A stretch of DNA of 64,000 nucleotides. Source: Pelomonas dachongensis (GTDB taxonomy: Bacteria; Pseudomonadota; Gammaproteobacteria; Burkholderiales; Burkholderiaceae_C). Each line of letters begins with the position of its first letter. Position 1 is the stretch's first letter. Positions 42,814 to 52,081 of the stretch are shown here, piece by piece. The DNA lies in assembly GCF_043555865.1 (NCBI RefSeq), contig NZ_JBIGHY010000006.1, positions 124,001 through 188,000 on the forward strand, read 5' to 3'. Under the pieces are notes generated by a model. It did no database searches. It was not told the DNA's origin and was given only the letters and a program-made list of their open reading frames with translations. The position numbers and the translations under genes were made by a program.

Positions 42814-43971
42814 TCAGCGGATGTCGGAAGCGTCGTCCTGCAGCACACGGCGGGACACGATGACGCGCATGATTTCGTTGGTGCCTTCGAGGATCTGGTG
42901 CACGCGCGTGTCGCGCACCAGCCGCTCCAGCGGGAACTCGTTCAGGTAGCCGTAGCCGCCGTGCAGCTGCAGCGCCTCGTTGCAGATGGCGAAGCCCGCG
43001 TCGGTCGCGAAGCGCTTGGCCATGGCGCAATAGGTGCTGGCCTCGGCGTGGCTGGCGTCCAGCTTCGACGCGGCCAGCCGCACCATCTGGCGTGCGGCGA
43101 CCAGCTCGGTGGCCATGTCGGCGATGCGGAACTGCAGCGCCTGCAGGCTGGCCAGCTTTTGTCCGAACTGCTGGCGCTCGTGCAGGTAGCGACGCGCGGC
43201 GTCCAGGGCGCCCTGCGCGGCACCCACGGAACAGGTGGCGATGTTGATGCGCCCGCCGTCCAGCCCCTTCATCGCCAGCTTGAAGCCCTGGCCCTCGGTG
43301 CCCAGCAGTGCGTCCGCCCCGACGCGCACGCCGTCGAAGCTGATGGTGCGCGTGGGCTGGCTGTTCCAGCCCATCTTGTGCTCCTTCTTGCCGTAACCGA
43401 CGCCCGGCGCATCGGCCGGCACGACGAAGGCCGACACGCCCGACGGTCCCGCGCCGCCGGTGCGCGCCATCACGATCAGCACGTCGGTCGCGCCCGCGCC
43501 CGAGATGAAGGCCTTGCTGCCGTTCAGCACCCACTGCGTGCCATCCCAGTCGGCGCGCGTCTTCAGCGAGGCGGCGTCCGATCCCGCGCCGGGCTCGGTC
43601 AGGCAGTAAGACGCGAGCTTGCGGCCGGCGACGAGGTCGGCGCCCCAGCGCTCGCAGGCGGCGTCGCTGCCCCAGGTTCCCAGCATCCACGTCGCCATGT
43701 TGTGGATGGTGATGAAGGCCGTCGTGGACGGGTCTACCGCGGCCATCTCCTCAAACACCAGCGTCGCGTCCAGCCGCGGCAGCGCCAGGCCGCCGATGCG
43801 CTCTGGCGCATACAGACCGCACAAGCCCAGCTCGCCGGCCGCGCGGATCGCGTCGCGCGGAAAGGTCTGCTCGCGGTCCCACTGCGCCGCGAACGGCGCC
43901 AGCTCGGTCTGTGCAAACGCACGCGCGGTGTCGGCAAAGGCGCGCTGCTCCTCGCTCAGCTCGAAGTCCAT
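42814..43971 (-). CDS. Acyl-CoA dehydrogenase (likely isobutyryl-CoA)
   Basis: 385 residues. FAD/substrate motifs are YCLTEPGAGSDAASLKTRA, FISGAGATDVLIVMARTGG and QFGQKLASLQALQFRIADMA; the C-terminal QLHGGYGYLNEFPLERLVRD and QILEGTNEIMRVIVSR are canonical. The catalytic Glu position for short/branched-chain enzymes is in EGTNEIMR. Context between mmsA and the hydratase points to isobutyryl-CoA as substrate. Confidence 0.9.
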   Translation of the reverse strand: MDFELSEEQRAFADTARAFAQTELAPFAAQWDREQTFPRDAIRAAGELGLCGLYAPERIGGLALPRLDATLVFEEMAAVDPSTTAFITIHNMATWMLGTWGSDAACERWGADLVAGRKLASYCLTEPGAGSDAASLKTRADWDGTQWVLNGSKAFISGAGATDVLIVMARTGGAGPSGVSAFVVPADAPGVGYGKKEHKMGWNSQPTRTISFDGVRVGADALLGTEGQGFKLAMKGLDGGRINIATCSVGAAQGALDAARRYLHERQQFGQKLASLQALQFRIADMATELVAARQMVRLAASKLDASHAEASTYCAMAKRFATDAGFAICNEALQLHGGYGYLNEFPLERLVRDTRVHQILEGTNEIMRVIVSRRVLQDDASDIR

Positions 43972-43980
43972 CGCGCGGCC

Positions 43981-45492
43981 TTACTTCAGAGAAATCGTCG
44001 TGTTGACGCCGGTCGACACATCGTCATCGAACCAGCGCGCCGTCACTGTCTTGGTCTGCGTATAGAACATGATGACCTGCTTGCCGTAGGGTCCCAGGTC
44101 GCCCAGCTTGGACGCGCGCGAGCCCGTGAACGAGAACAGCGGCACCGGCACCGGGATGGGCACGTTGATGCCGACCTGGCCCACGTCGATCTCCTCCTCG
44201 AACTTGCGCGCCGCCGCACCCGACTGCGTGAAGAGGGCCGTGCCGTTGCCGTTGGGGTTGGCGTTGATCATGGCGATGGCTTCGTCCATCGTCGCAGCCT
44301 CGGCAATGCACAGCACGGGGCCGAAGATCTCCTGGTCGTAGATGCTCATGCCGGGCTTCACGCCCGAGAAGATGGTCGGGCCGACGAAGTTGCCTTTGCG
44401 CAGCGCGCCGTCCAGCGGCGGCTCGCGGCCGTCCAGCTCCAGCTTCGCACCGTCGGCCGCGCCGCGTTCGATCAGCGCCTCCACGCGGTCGCGCGCGGCG
44501 CAGGAGATCAGCGGGCCCACATCGGTGCCGGCTGCATCGCCCGCGCCGACCTTCAGCGTCTTCGCTTTGGCCACCAGTTCGGGAATCCAGCTGCGCGCCT
44601 CGCCCACCAGGATGGCCACCGACACCGCCATGCAGCGCTGCCCGGCCGCGCCGAAGCTGGCGCCGGCCAGCGCGTTCAGCGTCTGCTCCTTGTGCGCGTC
44701 GGGCAACACGATGGCGTGGTTCTTCGCGCCCATCATGCATTGCACGCGCTTGCCGGCCGCGCAGGCGCGGTGGTAGACGTGAGTGCCGACCTGTGTGGAG
44801 CCGACGAAGGACACGGCCTTGATGTCCGGGTGGTCGCACAGCGCGTTGACGACGTCCGCGCCGCCGTGCACCACGTTCAGCACGCCGGCCGGGATGCCGG
44901 CTTGCAGCGCCAGCTTCACCAGCTCCATCGTCACCATCGGGTCCTGCTCGGACGGCTTGAGCACGAAGGTGTTGCCGGTGGCGATGGCCATCGGGAACAT
45001 CCACAGCGGGATCATGGCGGGGAAGTTGAACGGCGTGATGCCCGCGCACACGCCCAGCGGCTGCAGCAGCGTGTAGGTGTCGACGCCGCCGGCCACGTTG
45101 TGCGCGCGCTCGCCCATTTGCAGGCTGCCGATGTTGGCGGCGTGCTCCACCACCTCCAGACCGCGGAACACGTCGCCCTCGGCGTCGGCCAGCGTCTTGC
45201 CCTGCTCCGCGGTCAGCGTGGCGGCCAGCGACTTCATGTTCTCGCGGATCAGCTGCTGGTATTTCAGGAAGATGCGCGCGCGCGTGCCGATGGGCGTCTT
45301 CTTCCAGGTCTTGAACGCGGCCTGCGCGCTGGCGATTGCCGCAGCCACTTCGTCAGGCGTCGCCATGGGCACGCGGGCCAGCACCTGTTGCGTTGCCGGA
45401 TTGACGACGTCGCGCCAGTGCGCCGTGCGCGACTCGACGAACTCGCCGTTGATCAGCAACGGGACGGTGGGGATGGCGGTGCCGGCATGCAT
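43981..45492 (-). CDS. mmsA: Methylmalonate-semialdehyde dehydrogenase (CoA-acylating)
   Basis: Converts methylmalonate semialdehyde to propionyl-CoA in valine and inositol catabolism. It starts ATG 45492 (MHAGTAIPTVPLLINGEFVE). Hallmarks: ITPFNFPAMIPLWMFPMAIA, FVGSTQVGTHVYHRA, GAKNHAIVLPDA, and the Cys loop FGAAGQRCMAVSVAILVG. It is 503 residues. First gene of the operon and divergent from the LysR gene. Its propionyl-CoA product would feed the methylcitrate cycle encoded a few kb away. Confidence 0.94.
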   Translation of the reverse strand: MHAGTAIPTVPLLINGEFVESRTAHWRDVVNPATQQVLARVPMATPDEVAAAIASAQAAFKTWKKTPIGTRARIFLKYQQLIRENMKSLAATLTAEQGKTLADAEGDVFRGLEVVEHAANIGSLQMGERAHNVAGGVDTYTLLQPLGVCAGITPFNFPAMIPLWMFPMAIATGNTFVLKPSEQDPMVTMELVKLALQAGIPAGVLNVVHGGADVVNALCDHPDIKAVSFVGSTQVGTHVYHRACAAGKRVQCMMGAKNHAIVLPDAHKEQTLNALAGASFGAAGQRCMAVSVAILVGEARSWIPELVAKAKTLKVGAGDAAGTDVGPLISCAARDRVEALIERGAADGAKLELDGREPPLDGALRKGNFVGPTIFSGVKPGMSIYDQEIFGPVLCIAEAATMDEAIAMINANPNGNGTALFTQSGAAARKFEEEIDVGQVGINVPIPVPVPLFSFTGSRASKLGDLGPYGKQVIMFYTQTKTVTARWFDDDVSTGVNTTISLK

Positions 45493-45550
45493 CAGTGTCT
45501 CCAGAAGAAGGGGTCGCGGGACGCGATCTCGGCTCATCCTAGCTTTGCAC

Positions 45551-45573
45551 TTTTGCGTCAGCAAGGCGCAAAA
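45551..45573. promoter_or_regulatory. Palindrome TTTTGCG-N9-CGCAAAA between mmsA and lysR
   Basis: A perfect 7-bp inverted repeat with a 9-bp spacer, 34 nt before the LysR start and 59 nt before the mmsA start. This suits a LysR-type recognition site (T-N11-A style) for divergent control. A further TTTGCAAAAATGCGC follows at 45586-45600. Confidence 0.5.
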
Positions 45574-45606
45574 CTGCGCTGCAGGTTTGCAAAAATGCGC
45601 ATCACG

Positions 45607-46500
45607 ATGGACTGGAACAACCTGCGCTATTTCCTGGAGCTGGCCCGCGCCGGCACGCTGCACGCCGCAGCGCGGCGGCTGGGGGTGGACTACACCACGG
45701 TCGCCCGTCGCATCCGCGCGCTGGAGCAGCAGAGCGGCTCGCCGCTGTTCACGCGCGAGGTGGACGGCCACCGGCTGAGCGAGGCCGGTCGGCGCCTGCT
45801 GCCGCAGGTCGAGGCCATGGAGGCGGCGTTCCGTCAGGTCGAGCGCAGCGCGCCGGTGACGGCCGCGGACGAGGGCCTGGCAGGCCTCGTGCGCATCGGC
45901 GCCACTGAGGGCTTCGGCACGCTGGTGCTGGCACCGGCGTTGTCGCGCTTCTCGCTCGCGCACCCGCGCCTGGTGGTGGACCTGCTGGCGCTGCCGCGGC
46001 TGGTACACCTGTCGCGGCGCGAGGCCGACATCGTCATCTCGCTGGAGCGGCCCGCGCGCGGGCCGGTCATCGTGGCCAGGCTGGCCGACTACAGCCTGCA
46101 CCTCTACGCCAGCCGCGACTACCTGAAGGGTCGCCCGAAGATCGCCACCGCGCAGGACCTGGCCGGGCACAGCTTCGTCAGCTACGTGGATGACCTGCTG
46201 TTCAGCAAGGAGCTGCAGATCCTCGACGAGCTGCACCGGCCGCAGCGGTTCTCGCTGCGCTCGACCAGCATCCTGGCGCAGTGCGAGGCGGTGGTGGCGG
46301 GCGCCGGTATCGCGGTGCTGCCGGCGTTCGTCGCCACGCGCGACCCGCGCCTGGAGCGCCTGCTGCCGCAGCAGCAGTTCCGGCGTACGTTCTGGATGTC
46401 CATGCCGCAGGAGTCGCGGCAGCTGCCGCGCATGCAGGCGGTGTGGAGCTTCCTGCGCCAAGTGGCCGATGACGAAGGCGCGCGGCTGCTGGCGGTGTGA
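45607..46500 (+). CDS. LysR-family transcriptional regulator
   Basis: 297 residues from ATG 45607 (MDWNNLRYFLELARAGTLHA); a second ATG four codons upstream is possible. Helix-turn-helix: AARRLGVDYTTVARRIRALE. Then a substrate-binding domain (VRIGATEGFGTLVLAPALSRF, ADIVISLERP, GAGIAVLPAFVATRDPRLERL). It is divergent from mmsA and likely controls valine catabolism. The reading frame extends far upstream, but that is antisense to mmsA and acd. Confidence 0.92.
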   Translation: MDWNNLRYFLELARAGTLHAAARRLGVDYTTVARRIRALEQQSGSPLFTREVDGHRLSEAGRRLLPQVEAMEAAFRQVERSAPVTAADEGLAGLVRIGATEGFGTLVLAPALSRFSLAHPRLVVDLLALPRLVHLSRREADIVISLERPARGPVIVARLADYSLHLYASRDYLKGRPKIATAQDLAGHSFVSYVDDLLFSKELQILDELHRPQRFSLRSTSILAQCEAVVAGAGIAVLPAFVATRDPRLERLLPQQQFRRTFWMSMPQESRQLPRMQAVWSFLRQVADDEGARLLAV

Positions 46501-46554
46501 CGGTCGTGCCTGGAAACATCCGTCACGGCGTTGCGGCGTATGCTGTTTTGCACC

Positions 46555-46752
46555 ATGAACGCAGAACCGCTGCCGCAAATCCTGCTGGGTGCAGACCCGT
46601 CGCCGCAGGCCGACCTGGCGCTGGCCACCGAGGGCGTGCTGCGCTACGTCTGGCGCAGCGCGTTCGGCGACATGCTGATCGAGGTCATCGACGGCGTGAG
46701 CTACGTCAACGGCGAGCGCGTGGACGCGGCACCCGCGTCGCGCAAGGCCTAG
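46555..46752 (+). CDS. Small hypothetical protein
   Basis: 65 residues from ATG 46555 (MNAEPLPQILLGADPSPQAD), with LRYVWRSAFGDMLIEVIDG, which reads like a small folded domain. No family recognised. It lies 54 nt after lysR and ends 4 nt before the convergent HD-domain gene. Confidence 0.55.
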   Translation: MNAEPLPQILLGADPSPQADLALATEGVLRYVWRSAFGDMLIEVIDGVSYVNGERVDAAPASRKA

Positions 46753-46756
46753 CTGC

Positions 46757-47371
46757 CTAGCTGCCGCGCAACGCGGCCAGGAACCGCGCTGCCGCCACGT
46801 CCGACGGCCAGGGCTCCCAGGCCGCGCCACCGTAGACGGCCTGCAGCGGGTCGTCGTCGCGCACAGCCTGCTTGATGCCCAGCACCTCGCGCACCTCGTC
46901 GCGCGACCAGCCGGTGCAGTGCACCGCTTCGGAGGCAGCGGCAATGCTGTCGGCCAGCTTGTGCGCGCGGTAGGCGTCGGGCGTCCAGTCGGGCAGGTCG
47001 TAGCGCTGCGCGATGGCGGCCAGCAGCCGCTCGCTGACCTCACGGAACGGCGCGCCCAGCACCCGCTTCAATGGAGAGATGCAGTCAAAACCGAGGAAGC
47101 CTTCCTCGGCATCGTGCAGCAGCTCGGCGCGCACCCAGGCCGCGCCGAGCGGGCGCTCGGCGGCCTCGCGGCGCAGCGCCAGCACCAGCAGCGAATGCTG
47201 CGCGACCGACAGCGGCCACGGCCACACCGACTCGCCGCCCCAGCGGTAGGTGCGCGCCAGCCGCAGCGCCAGATCCTCGTCCGTCCAGGCATCGGGGGCG
47301 GGGTTGATCAGGTCCAGCGCGCGGCCGGAGGGCAGGCGTATCCAGGCGCGGGAGGGGGCAGGGGAACTCAT
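46757..47371 (-). CDS. HD-domain phosphohydrolase (YfbR-like)
   Basis: 204 residues. HD superfamily residues are in SVAQHSLLVLAL and AELLHDAEEGFLGF; the order of H...HD with a later Asp (HKLADSIAAASEA) resembles YfbR-type 5'-deoxynucleotidases. The likely reaction is hydrolysis of nucleotide monophosphates, but the substrate is unproven. Stands alone between two convergent/tandem units. Confidence 0.7.
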   Translation of the reverse strand: MSSPAPSRAWIRLPSGRALDLINPAPDAWTDEDLALRLARTYRWGGESVWPWPLSVAQHSLLVLALRREAAERPLGAAWVRAELLHDAEEGFLGFDCISPLKRVLGAPFREVSERLLAAIAQRYDLPDWTPDAYRAHKLADSIAAASEAVHCTGWSRDEVREVLGIKQAVRDDDPLQAVYGGAAWEPWPSDVAAARFLAALRGS

Positions 47372-47405
47372 GCCGGCAGCATAAAAGCCGGTTGACCAGA
47401 TTGCG

Positions 47406-48266
47406 TCAGGTGTACTTCTTCTCCAGCGCGTCCCACGCCGGCTTGCCGACCAGGCGCTGACGCTCGGCGAAGGGTGCGACCAGGCCGCTGCTCTCCAGCA
47501 CCTGCTTGTCGTCGCGCAGCGCGGTCAACGCCTTCTGCATGCCCAGCACGGCACCCTGCAGCGCGGCGTTGGCGTACAGCACGATGCCATAGCCCATCCG
47601 GCCCAGTTCCTCGGCGCCGAAGATGGGCGTCTTGCCTCCGATGACCATGTTCATCAGCTGGGGCTTGCCCAGCCGCTGCGGCAGGGCGCGGACTTCGTCC
47701 GCCTTCGTGACGGCTTCGACGAACAGGATGTCGGCGCCGGCTTCGGCAAACATCTGCGCGCGTTCGATGGCGGCCTCGAAGCCCAGCGTGGCGGCGGCGT
47801 CGGTGCGCGCCATGATCATGAAGTCGCTGTCGCGGCGTGCGTCCACGGCAGCCTTGATCTTGGCCGTGGCTTCCTCGGCGGAGATGACTTCCTTGCCCGA
47901 GAAGTGGCCGCAGCGCTTGGGCGCCATCTGGTCTTCCAGCTGGATGCAGTCGGCGCCGGCACGCTCGAGCGTGCGCACCGTGTGGACGACGTTCAGCGCA
48001 TTGCCGAATCCGGTGTCGGCGTCGACGATCAGCGGCAGCTCGACGGCGTCGCGGATGCGGGCCGTGTGGTCGGCGATCTCGGCCAGGCCCATGAAGCCCT
48101 GGTCGGGCATGCCGAACCACATGTTGGTGACACCGGCGCCTGTGACGTAGAGGGCCTCGTAGCCCAGGTCTTCGACGACCTTCGCCGACAGCGCGTTGAA
48201 CGCGCCCGGCACGATGACGCCACGGCGGGCTTCAACCAGGGCCTTGAGTTGCTTGCGGGTGGACAT
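47406..48266 (-). CDS. ICL/PEP-mutase superfamily lyase, probable methylisocitrate lyase role
   Basis: 286 residues. Superfamily signature: PGAFNALSAKVVEDLGYEAL, DADTGFGNALNVVHTVR, EDQMAPKRCGHFSGKEV (catalytic Cys loop KRCGH) and FMIMARTDAAATLGFEAAIE. It is the last gene of the prpC-acnD-prpF unit, where prpB would be expected. The sequence resembles the oxaloacetate decarboxylase/dimethylmalate lyase branch as much as classical PrpB, so it may be a replacement enzyme. If it is not a methylisocitrate lyase, that step must be coded elsewhere. Confidence 0.7.
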   Translation of the reverse strand: MSTRKQLKALVEARRGVIVPGAFNALSAKVVEDLGYEALYVTGAGVTNMWFGMPDQGFMGLAEIADHTARIRDAVELPLIVDADTGFGNALNVVHTVRTLERAGADCIQLEDQMAPKRCGHFSGKEVISAEEATAKIKAAVDARRDSDFMIMARTDAAATLGFEAAIERAQMFAEAGADILFVEAVTKADEVRALPQRLGKPQLMNMVIGGKTPIFGAEELGRMGYGIVLYANAALQGAVLGMQKALTALRDDKQVLESSGLVAPFAERQRLVGKPAWDALEKKYT

Positions 48267-48283
48267 GACGTGTTGATGTTGAG

Positions 48284-49465
48284 TTAGAAACTGCCGGCCG
48301 GCACGCGCACGAAGCCTTCCATCAGGATGCGCGCGCTGCGGCTCATGACGGCCTTGGTGACGGTCCATTGGCCGTTGGCTTGCGCGGCCTGGGCGCCGAC
48401 GCGCAGCACGCCGGACGGGTGGCCGAAGCGCACCGCCTCCCTCGCGCCGCCGCCGGCGGCGAGGTTGACCAACGTGCCGGGAATGGCCGCCGCGGTCGCG
48501 ATGGCAACGGAGGCCGTGCCCATCATGGCGTGGTGCAGCTTGCCCATGGACAGCGCGCGCACCAGCAGGTCGATGTCGGCCGCCTTGATCTGTTTGCCGC
48601 TGGACGCGGTGTAGTCGGCGGCCGGCGCGACGAAGGCGATCTTGGGCGTGTGCTGGCGGGTGACGGCTTCTTCGGGCGTCTTGATGAGGCCCATGCGCAG
48701 GGCGCCGGCCACGCGGATGGCCTCGAACTTCGCCAGCAGTTCGGGCGAGCCGTTGATGTGCTCGCGCAGTTCGGCGCCGGTGTGACCGATGTCGGCCGCG
48801 TTGACAAACACGGTGGGGATGCCGGAGTTGATCAGCGTGGCTTTCAGTGTGCCCAGGCCAGGCACGTCCAGTTCGTCGACGAGGTGGCCGGTGGGGAACA
48901 TCGCGCCGCCGTCGTCACCGTCGTCGGCCGGGTCCAGAAACTCCAGCACGATCTCGGCGGCCGCAAAGGTCACGCCGTCCAGCTCGAAGTCGCCGCTCTC
49001 CTGCACCTGGCCACCGCGCACGGGCACATGCGCCACGATGGTCTTGCCGATGTTGGCCTGCCAGATGCGCACGGTGCACACGCCGTCCTGCGGCACGGGG
49101 CGCACATAGCCGGCGTGGATTGCGAAGGCGCCAGCGCCGGTGGACAGGTTGCCGCAGTTGCCGCTCCAGTCGACGAAGTCCTTGTCGATAGACACCTGGC
49201 CGTACAGGTAGTCCACGTCATGGCCGGCGCGCGTGCTGGGCGAGATGATCACGCACTTGCTGGTGCTGCTGGTGGCGCCGCCCATGCCGTCGATCTGCGC
49301 AGCGTAAGGGTCGGGGCTGCCGATGACACGCTGGAACAGCCGGTCGCGCGGCTTTCCGGGAACGCGGCACGACTCGGGCAGGTCTTCCAGCCGGAAGAAC
49401 ACGCCCTTGCTGGTGCCGCCGCGCAGGTAGGTGGCGGGGATGCGTACTTGTTTTTCGTAGGTCAT
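48284..49465 (-). CDS. prpF: 2-methylaconitate cis-trans isomerase
   Basis: Works with AcnD to make cis-2-methylaconitate in the methylcitrate cycle. It starts MTYEKQVRIPATYLRGGTSKG; PrpF-type motifs are MGGATSSTSKCVIISPSTR, WSGNCGNLSTGAGAFAIHAG (the Asn/Cys of the DapF-like fold), and SMGKLHHAMMGTASVAIATA. It is 393 residues. Start overlaps the acnD stop by 4 nt. Confidence 0.94.
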   Translation of the reverse strand: MTYEKQVRIPATYLRGGTSKGVFFRLEDLPESCRVPGKPRDRLFQRVIGSPDPYAAQIDGMGGATSSTSKCVIISPSTRAGHDVDYLYGQVSIDKDFVDWSGNCGNLSTGAGAFAIHAGYVRPVPQDGVCTVRIWQANIGKTIVAHVPVRGGQVQESGDFELDGVTFAAAEIVLEFLDPADDGDDGGAMFPTGHLVDELDVPGLGTLKATLINSGIPTVFVNAADIGHTGAELREHINGSPELLAKFEAIRVAGALRMGLIKTPEEAVTRQHTPKIAFVAPAADYTASSGKQIKAADIDLLVRALSMGKLHHAMMGTASVAIATAAAIPGTLVNLAAGGGAREAVRFGHPSGVLRVGAQAAQANGQWTVTKAVMSRSARILMEGFVRVPAGSF

Positions 49466-52080
49466 GCGTGCTCCGCCAGGAAGTCCTGCGCAAAGCGCTG
49501 CAGCACGCCGCCGGCCTCGTGCACCTGCACTTCTTCTGCAGTGTCCAGACGGCAACGCATTGGCGCGCGGTCCACACGGCCATCGCGACGGTGGATGACC
49601 AGCGCCAGCGTCGCGCCCGGGGCGATGTCGCCTTCGACGTCGTAGGTCTCTGTGCCGTCCAGTTGCAGCGTCAGGCGGTTGGTGCCGGGCAGGAACTCCA
49701 GCGGCAGCACGCCCATGCCGATCAGGTTGGTGCGGTGGATGCGCTCGAAGCCTTCGGCCACGACGACCTCCACGCCGGCCAGCCGCACGCCCTTGGCAGC
49801 CCAGTCGCGTGAGCTGCCCTGGCCGTAGTCGGCGCCGGCAATGATGATCAGCGGCTGGCTGCGCTGCTGGTAGGTCTCCATGGCCTCCCACATGCGCATG
49901 ACCTGGCCCTCGGGCTCGACGCGCGCCAGAGAGCCGGCACGCACCGTGCCATCGGCATTGCGCACCATCTCGTTCTTCAGCGTCGGGTTGGCGAAGGTGG
50001 CGCGCATGGCCGTCAGGTGGTCGCCGCGGTGGGTGGCGTAGGAGTTGAAGTCCTCCTCCGGCAGGCCCATCTGATGCAGGTACTCGCCCGCGGCCGAGTT
50101 CATCAGGATGGCGTTGGACGGCGACAGGTGGTCGGTCGTGATGTTGTCCGGCAGGATGGCCAGCGGGCGCAGCCCGCGGCGGGTGCGCGGGTGTGCGGCC
50201 AGCGCGCCGGTGCCTTCCGTGTCCCAGTAGGGCGGACGGCGGATGTAGGTGGACTGCGGGCGCCAGTCGTACTGCGGCGCGGCGCGCTCGCCGCCGTCGG
50301 CGTGGATGGCGAACATCGGCTCGTAGACGGCACGGAATTGCGCGGGCTTGACCGCCTTGGCGACCAGCGCGTCGATCTCGTCGTCGCCGGGCCACAAGTC
50401 CTTCAAGCGGATCTCGCGGCCGTCCGCCACGCCCAGCACGTCGCGCTCAATGTCGAAGCGCATCGTGCCGGCAATCGCGTAGGCGACCACCAGCGGCGGC
50501 GACGCCAGGAAGGCCTGCTTGGCGTAAGGGTGGATGCGGCCGTCGAAGTTGCGGTTGCCGGACAGCACGGCCGTCGCGTACAGGTCGCGGTCGATGATCT
50601 GCTGCTGGATGGCCGGGTCCAGCGCGCCGCTCATGCCGTTGCAGGTCGTGCAGGCGAAGGCCACGATGCCGAAACCCAGCTGCTCCAGCTCCCCCAGCAG
50701 GTCGGCTTCCTTCAGGTACAGCTCCACGGTCTTGGAGCCGGGCGCCAGAGACGACTTGACCCAAGGCTTGCGCAGGAGGCCCAGCCGGTTGGCGTTGCGC
50801 GCCAGCAGGCCGGCGGCGATGACGTTGCGCGGGTTGCTGGTGTTGGTGCAGCTGGTGATGGCTGCGATGATCACCGCGCCGTCGGGCATCAGGCCCTGCG
50901 CTTCTTCCGCGCGCGCCTTGTCCAGATCGACGGCAATGCCGCGCTCGGCCAGCGCTGCGGTGGGCAGGCGGCGGTGCGGGTTGGACGGGCCGGCCATGTT
51001 GCGCTCGACCGTGGACAGATCGAACGTCAGCACGCGCTCATAGCTGGCGTCGGCCAGGCTGTCGGCCCAGAAGCCGGCCGTCTTCGCGTAGGTCTCCACC
51101 AGTTGCACCTGCGCTTCATCGCGGCCGGTCAGGCGCAGGTACGCCAGCGTCTGCTCGTCGATGCTGAACAGAGCGGCGGTGGCGCCGTACTCAGGGCACA
51201 TGTTGGAGATGGTCGCGCGATCACCGATGGACAGGCTGCGCGCGCCGGCGCCGTAGAACTCCAGATAGGCGCCGACGACCTTCTGCTGGCGCAGGAACTC
51301 GGTCAGCGCCAGCACGATGTCGGTCGCCGTGATACCCGGCTGGCGCTGGCCGGTCAGCTCCACGCCGACGATGTCGGGCAGGCGCATCCACGACGCGCGG
51401 CCCAGCATCACGTTCTCGGCCTCCAGCCCACCTACACCGATGGCGATGACGCCCAGCGCATCAACGTGCGGCGTGTGGCTGTCGGTGCCGACGCAGGTGT
51501 CGGGGAAGGCGACACCCTCAGCAACATAGACCACCGGCGACATCTTCTCCAGGTTGATCTGATGCATGATCCCGTTGCCCGCCGGGATCACGTCCACGTT
51601 GTCGAAGGCGCGCTTGGTCCACTCGATGAAGTGGAAGCGGTCCTCGTTGCGGCGGTCCTCGATGGCGCGGTTCTTCGCGAAGGCGTCGGGGTCGAAGCCG
51701 CCGCACTCAACGGCCAGCGAGTGGTCGACGATCAGCTGAACCGGCACGACCGGGTTCACCTTGGCCGGGTCGCCGCCCTCCTTGGCGATGGCGTCGCGCA
51801 GGCCGGCCAGGTCCACCAGCGCGGTCTGCCCCAGGATGTCGTGGCAGACCACGCGCACCGGGAACCACGGGAAGTCCAGGTCGCGCTTGCGCCCGATCAA
51901 CTGGCCGAGGTAGTCGTCCAGCTGCGCGGGGTCGGCGCGGCGCACCAGGTTCTCGGCATGCACGCGCGCCGTGTAGGGCAGAGCGGCCCAGGCACCGGGC
52001 GCCAGCCGCTCGACGGCCTCGCGGGCGTCGAAGTAGTCCAGCGTGCTGCCGGGCAGGGACTTGCGGTACGGCGTGTTCAT
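49462..52080 (-). CDS. acnD: Fe/S-dependent 2-methylcitrate dehydratase
   Basis: Aconitase-like enzyme, 872 residues from ATG 52080. Fe-S ligand segments: SCTNTSNPRNVIAAGLLARN and ACTTCNGMSGALDP; substrate motifs VGTDSHTPHVDALGVIAIGV and GADYGQGSSRDWAAKGVRL. It is of the AcnD rather than AcnA type, shown by the following prpF, without which AcnD cannot function in known systems. One base separates it from prpC. Confidence 0.94.
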   Translation of the reverse strand: MNTPYRKSLPGSTLDYFDAREAVERLAPGAWAALPYTARVHAENLVRRADPAQLDDYLGQLIGRKRDLDFPWFPVRVVCHDILGQTALVDLAGLRDAIAKEGGDPAKVNPVVPVQLIVDHSLAVECGGFDPDAFAKNRAIEDRRNEDRFHFIEWTKRAFDNVDVIPAGNGIMHQINLEKMSPVVYVAEGVAFPDTCVGTDSHTPHVDALGVIAIGVGGLEAENVMLGRASWMRLPDIVGVELTGQRQPGITATDIVLALTEFLRQQKVVGAYLEFYGAGARSLSIGDRATISNMCPEYGATAALFSIDEQTLAYLRLTGRDEAQVQLVETYAKTAGFWADSLADASYERVLTFDLSTVERNMAGPSNPHRRLPTAALAERGIAVDLDKARAEEAQGLMPDGAVIIAAITSCTNTSNPRNVIAAGLLARNANRLGLLRKPWVKSSLAPGSKTVELYLKEADLLGELEQLGFGIVAFACTTCNGMSGALDPAIQQQIIDRDLYATAVLSGNRNFDGRIHPYAKQAFLASPPLVVAYAIAGTMRFDIERDVLGVADGREIRLKDLWPGDDEIDALVAKAVKPAQFRAVYEPMFAIHADGGERAAPQYDWRPQSTYIRRPPYWDTEGTGALAAHPRTRRGLRPLAILPDNITTDHLSPSNAILMNSAAGEYLHQMGLPEEDFNSYATHRGDHLTAMRATFANPTLKNEMVRNADGTVRAGSLARVEPEGQVMRMWEAMETYQQRSQPLIIIAGADYGQGSSRDWAAKGVRLAGVEVVVAEGFERIHRTNLIGMGVLPLEFLPGTNRLTLQLDGTETYDVEGDIAPGATLALVIHRRDGRVDRAPMRCRLDTAEEVQVHEAGGVLQRFAQDFLAEHA

Positions 52081-52081
52081 G

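Noticed and set aside
42799..45606. Very long N-terminal extension of the LysR frame (total 1,233 codons)
   Set aside because: The extension is antisense to mmsA and the acyl-CoA dehydrogenase; LysR proteins are ~300 residues and the HTH starts right after ATG 45607.
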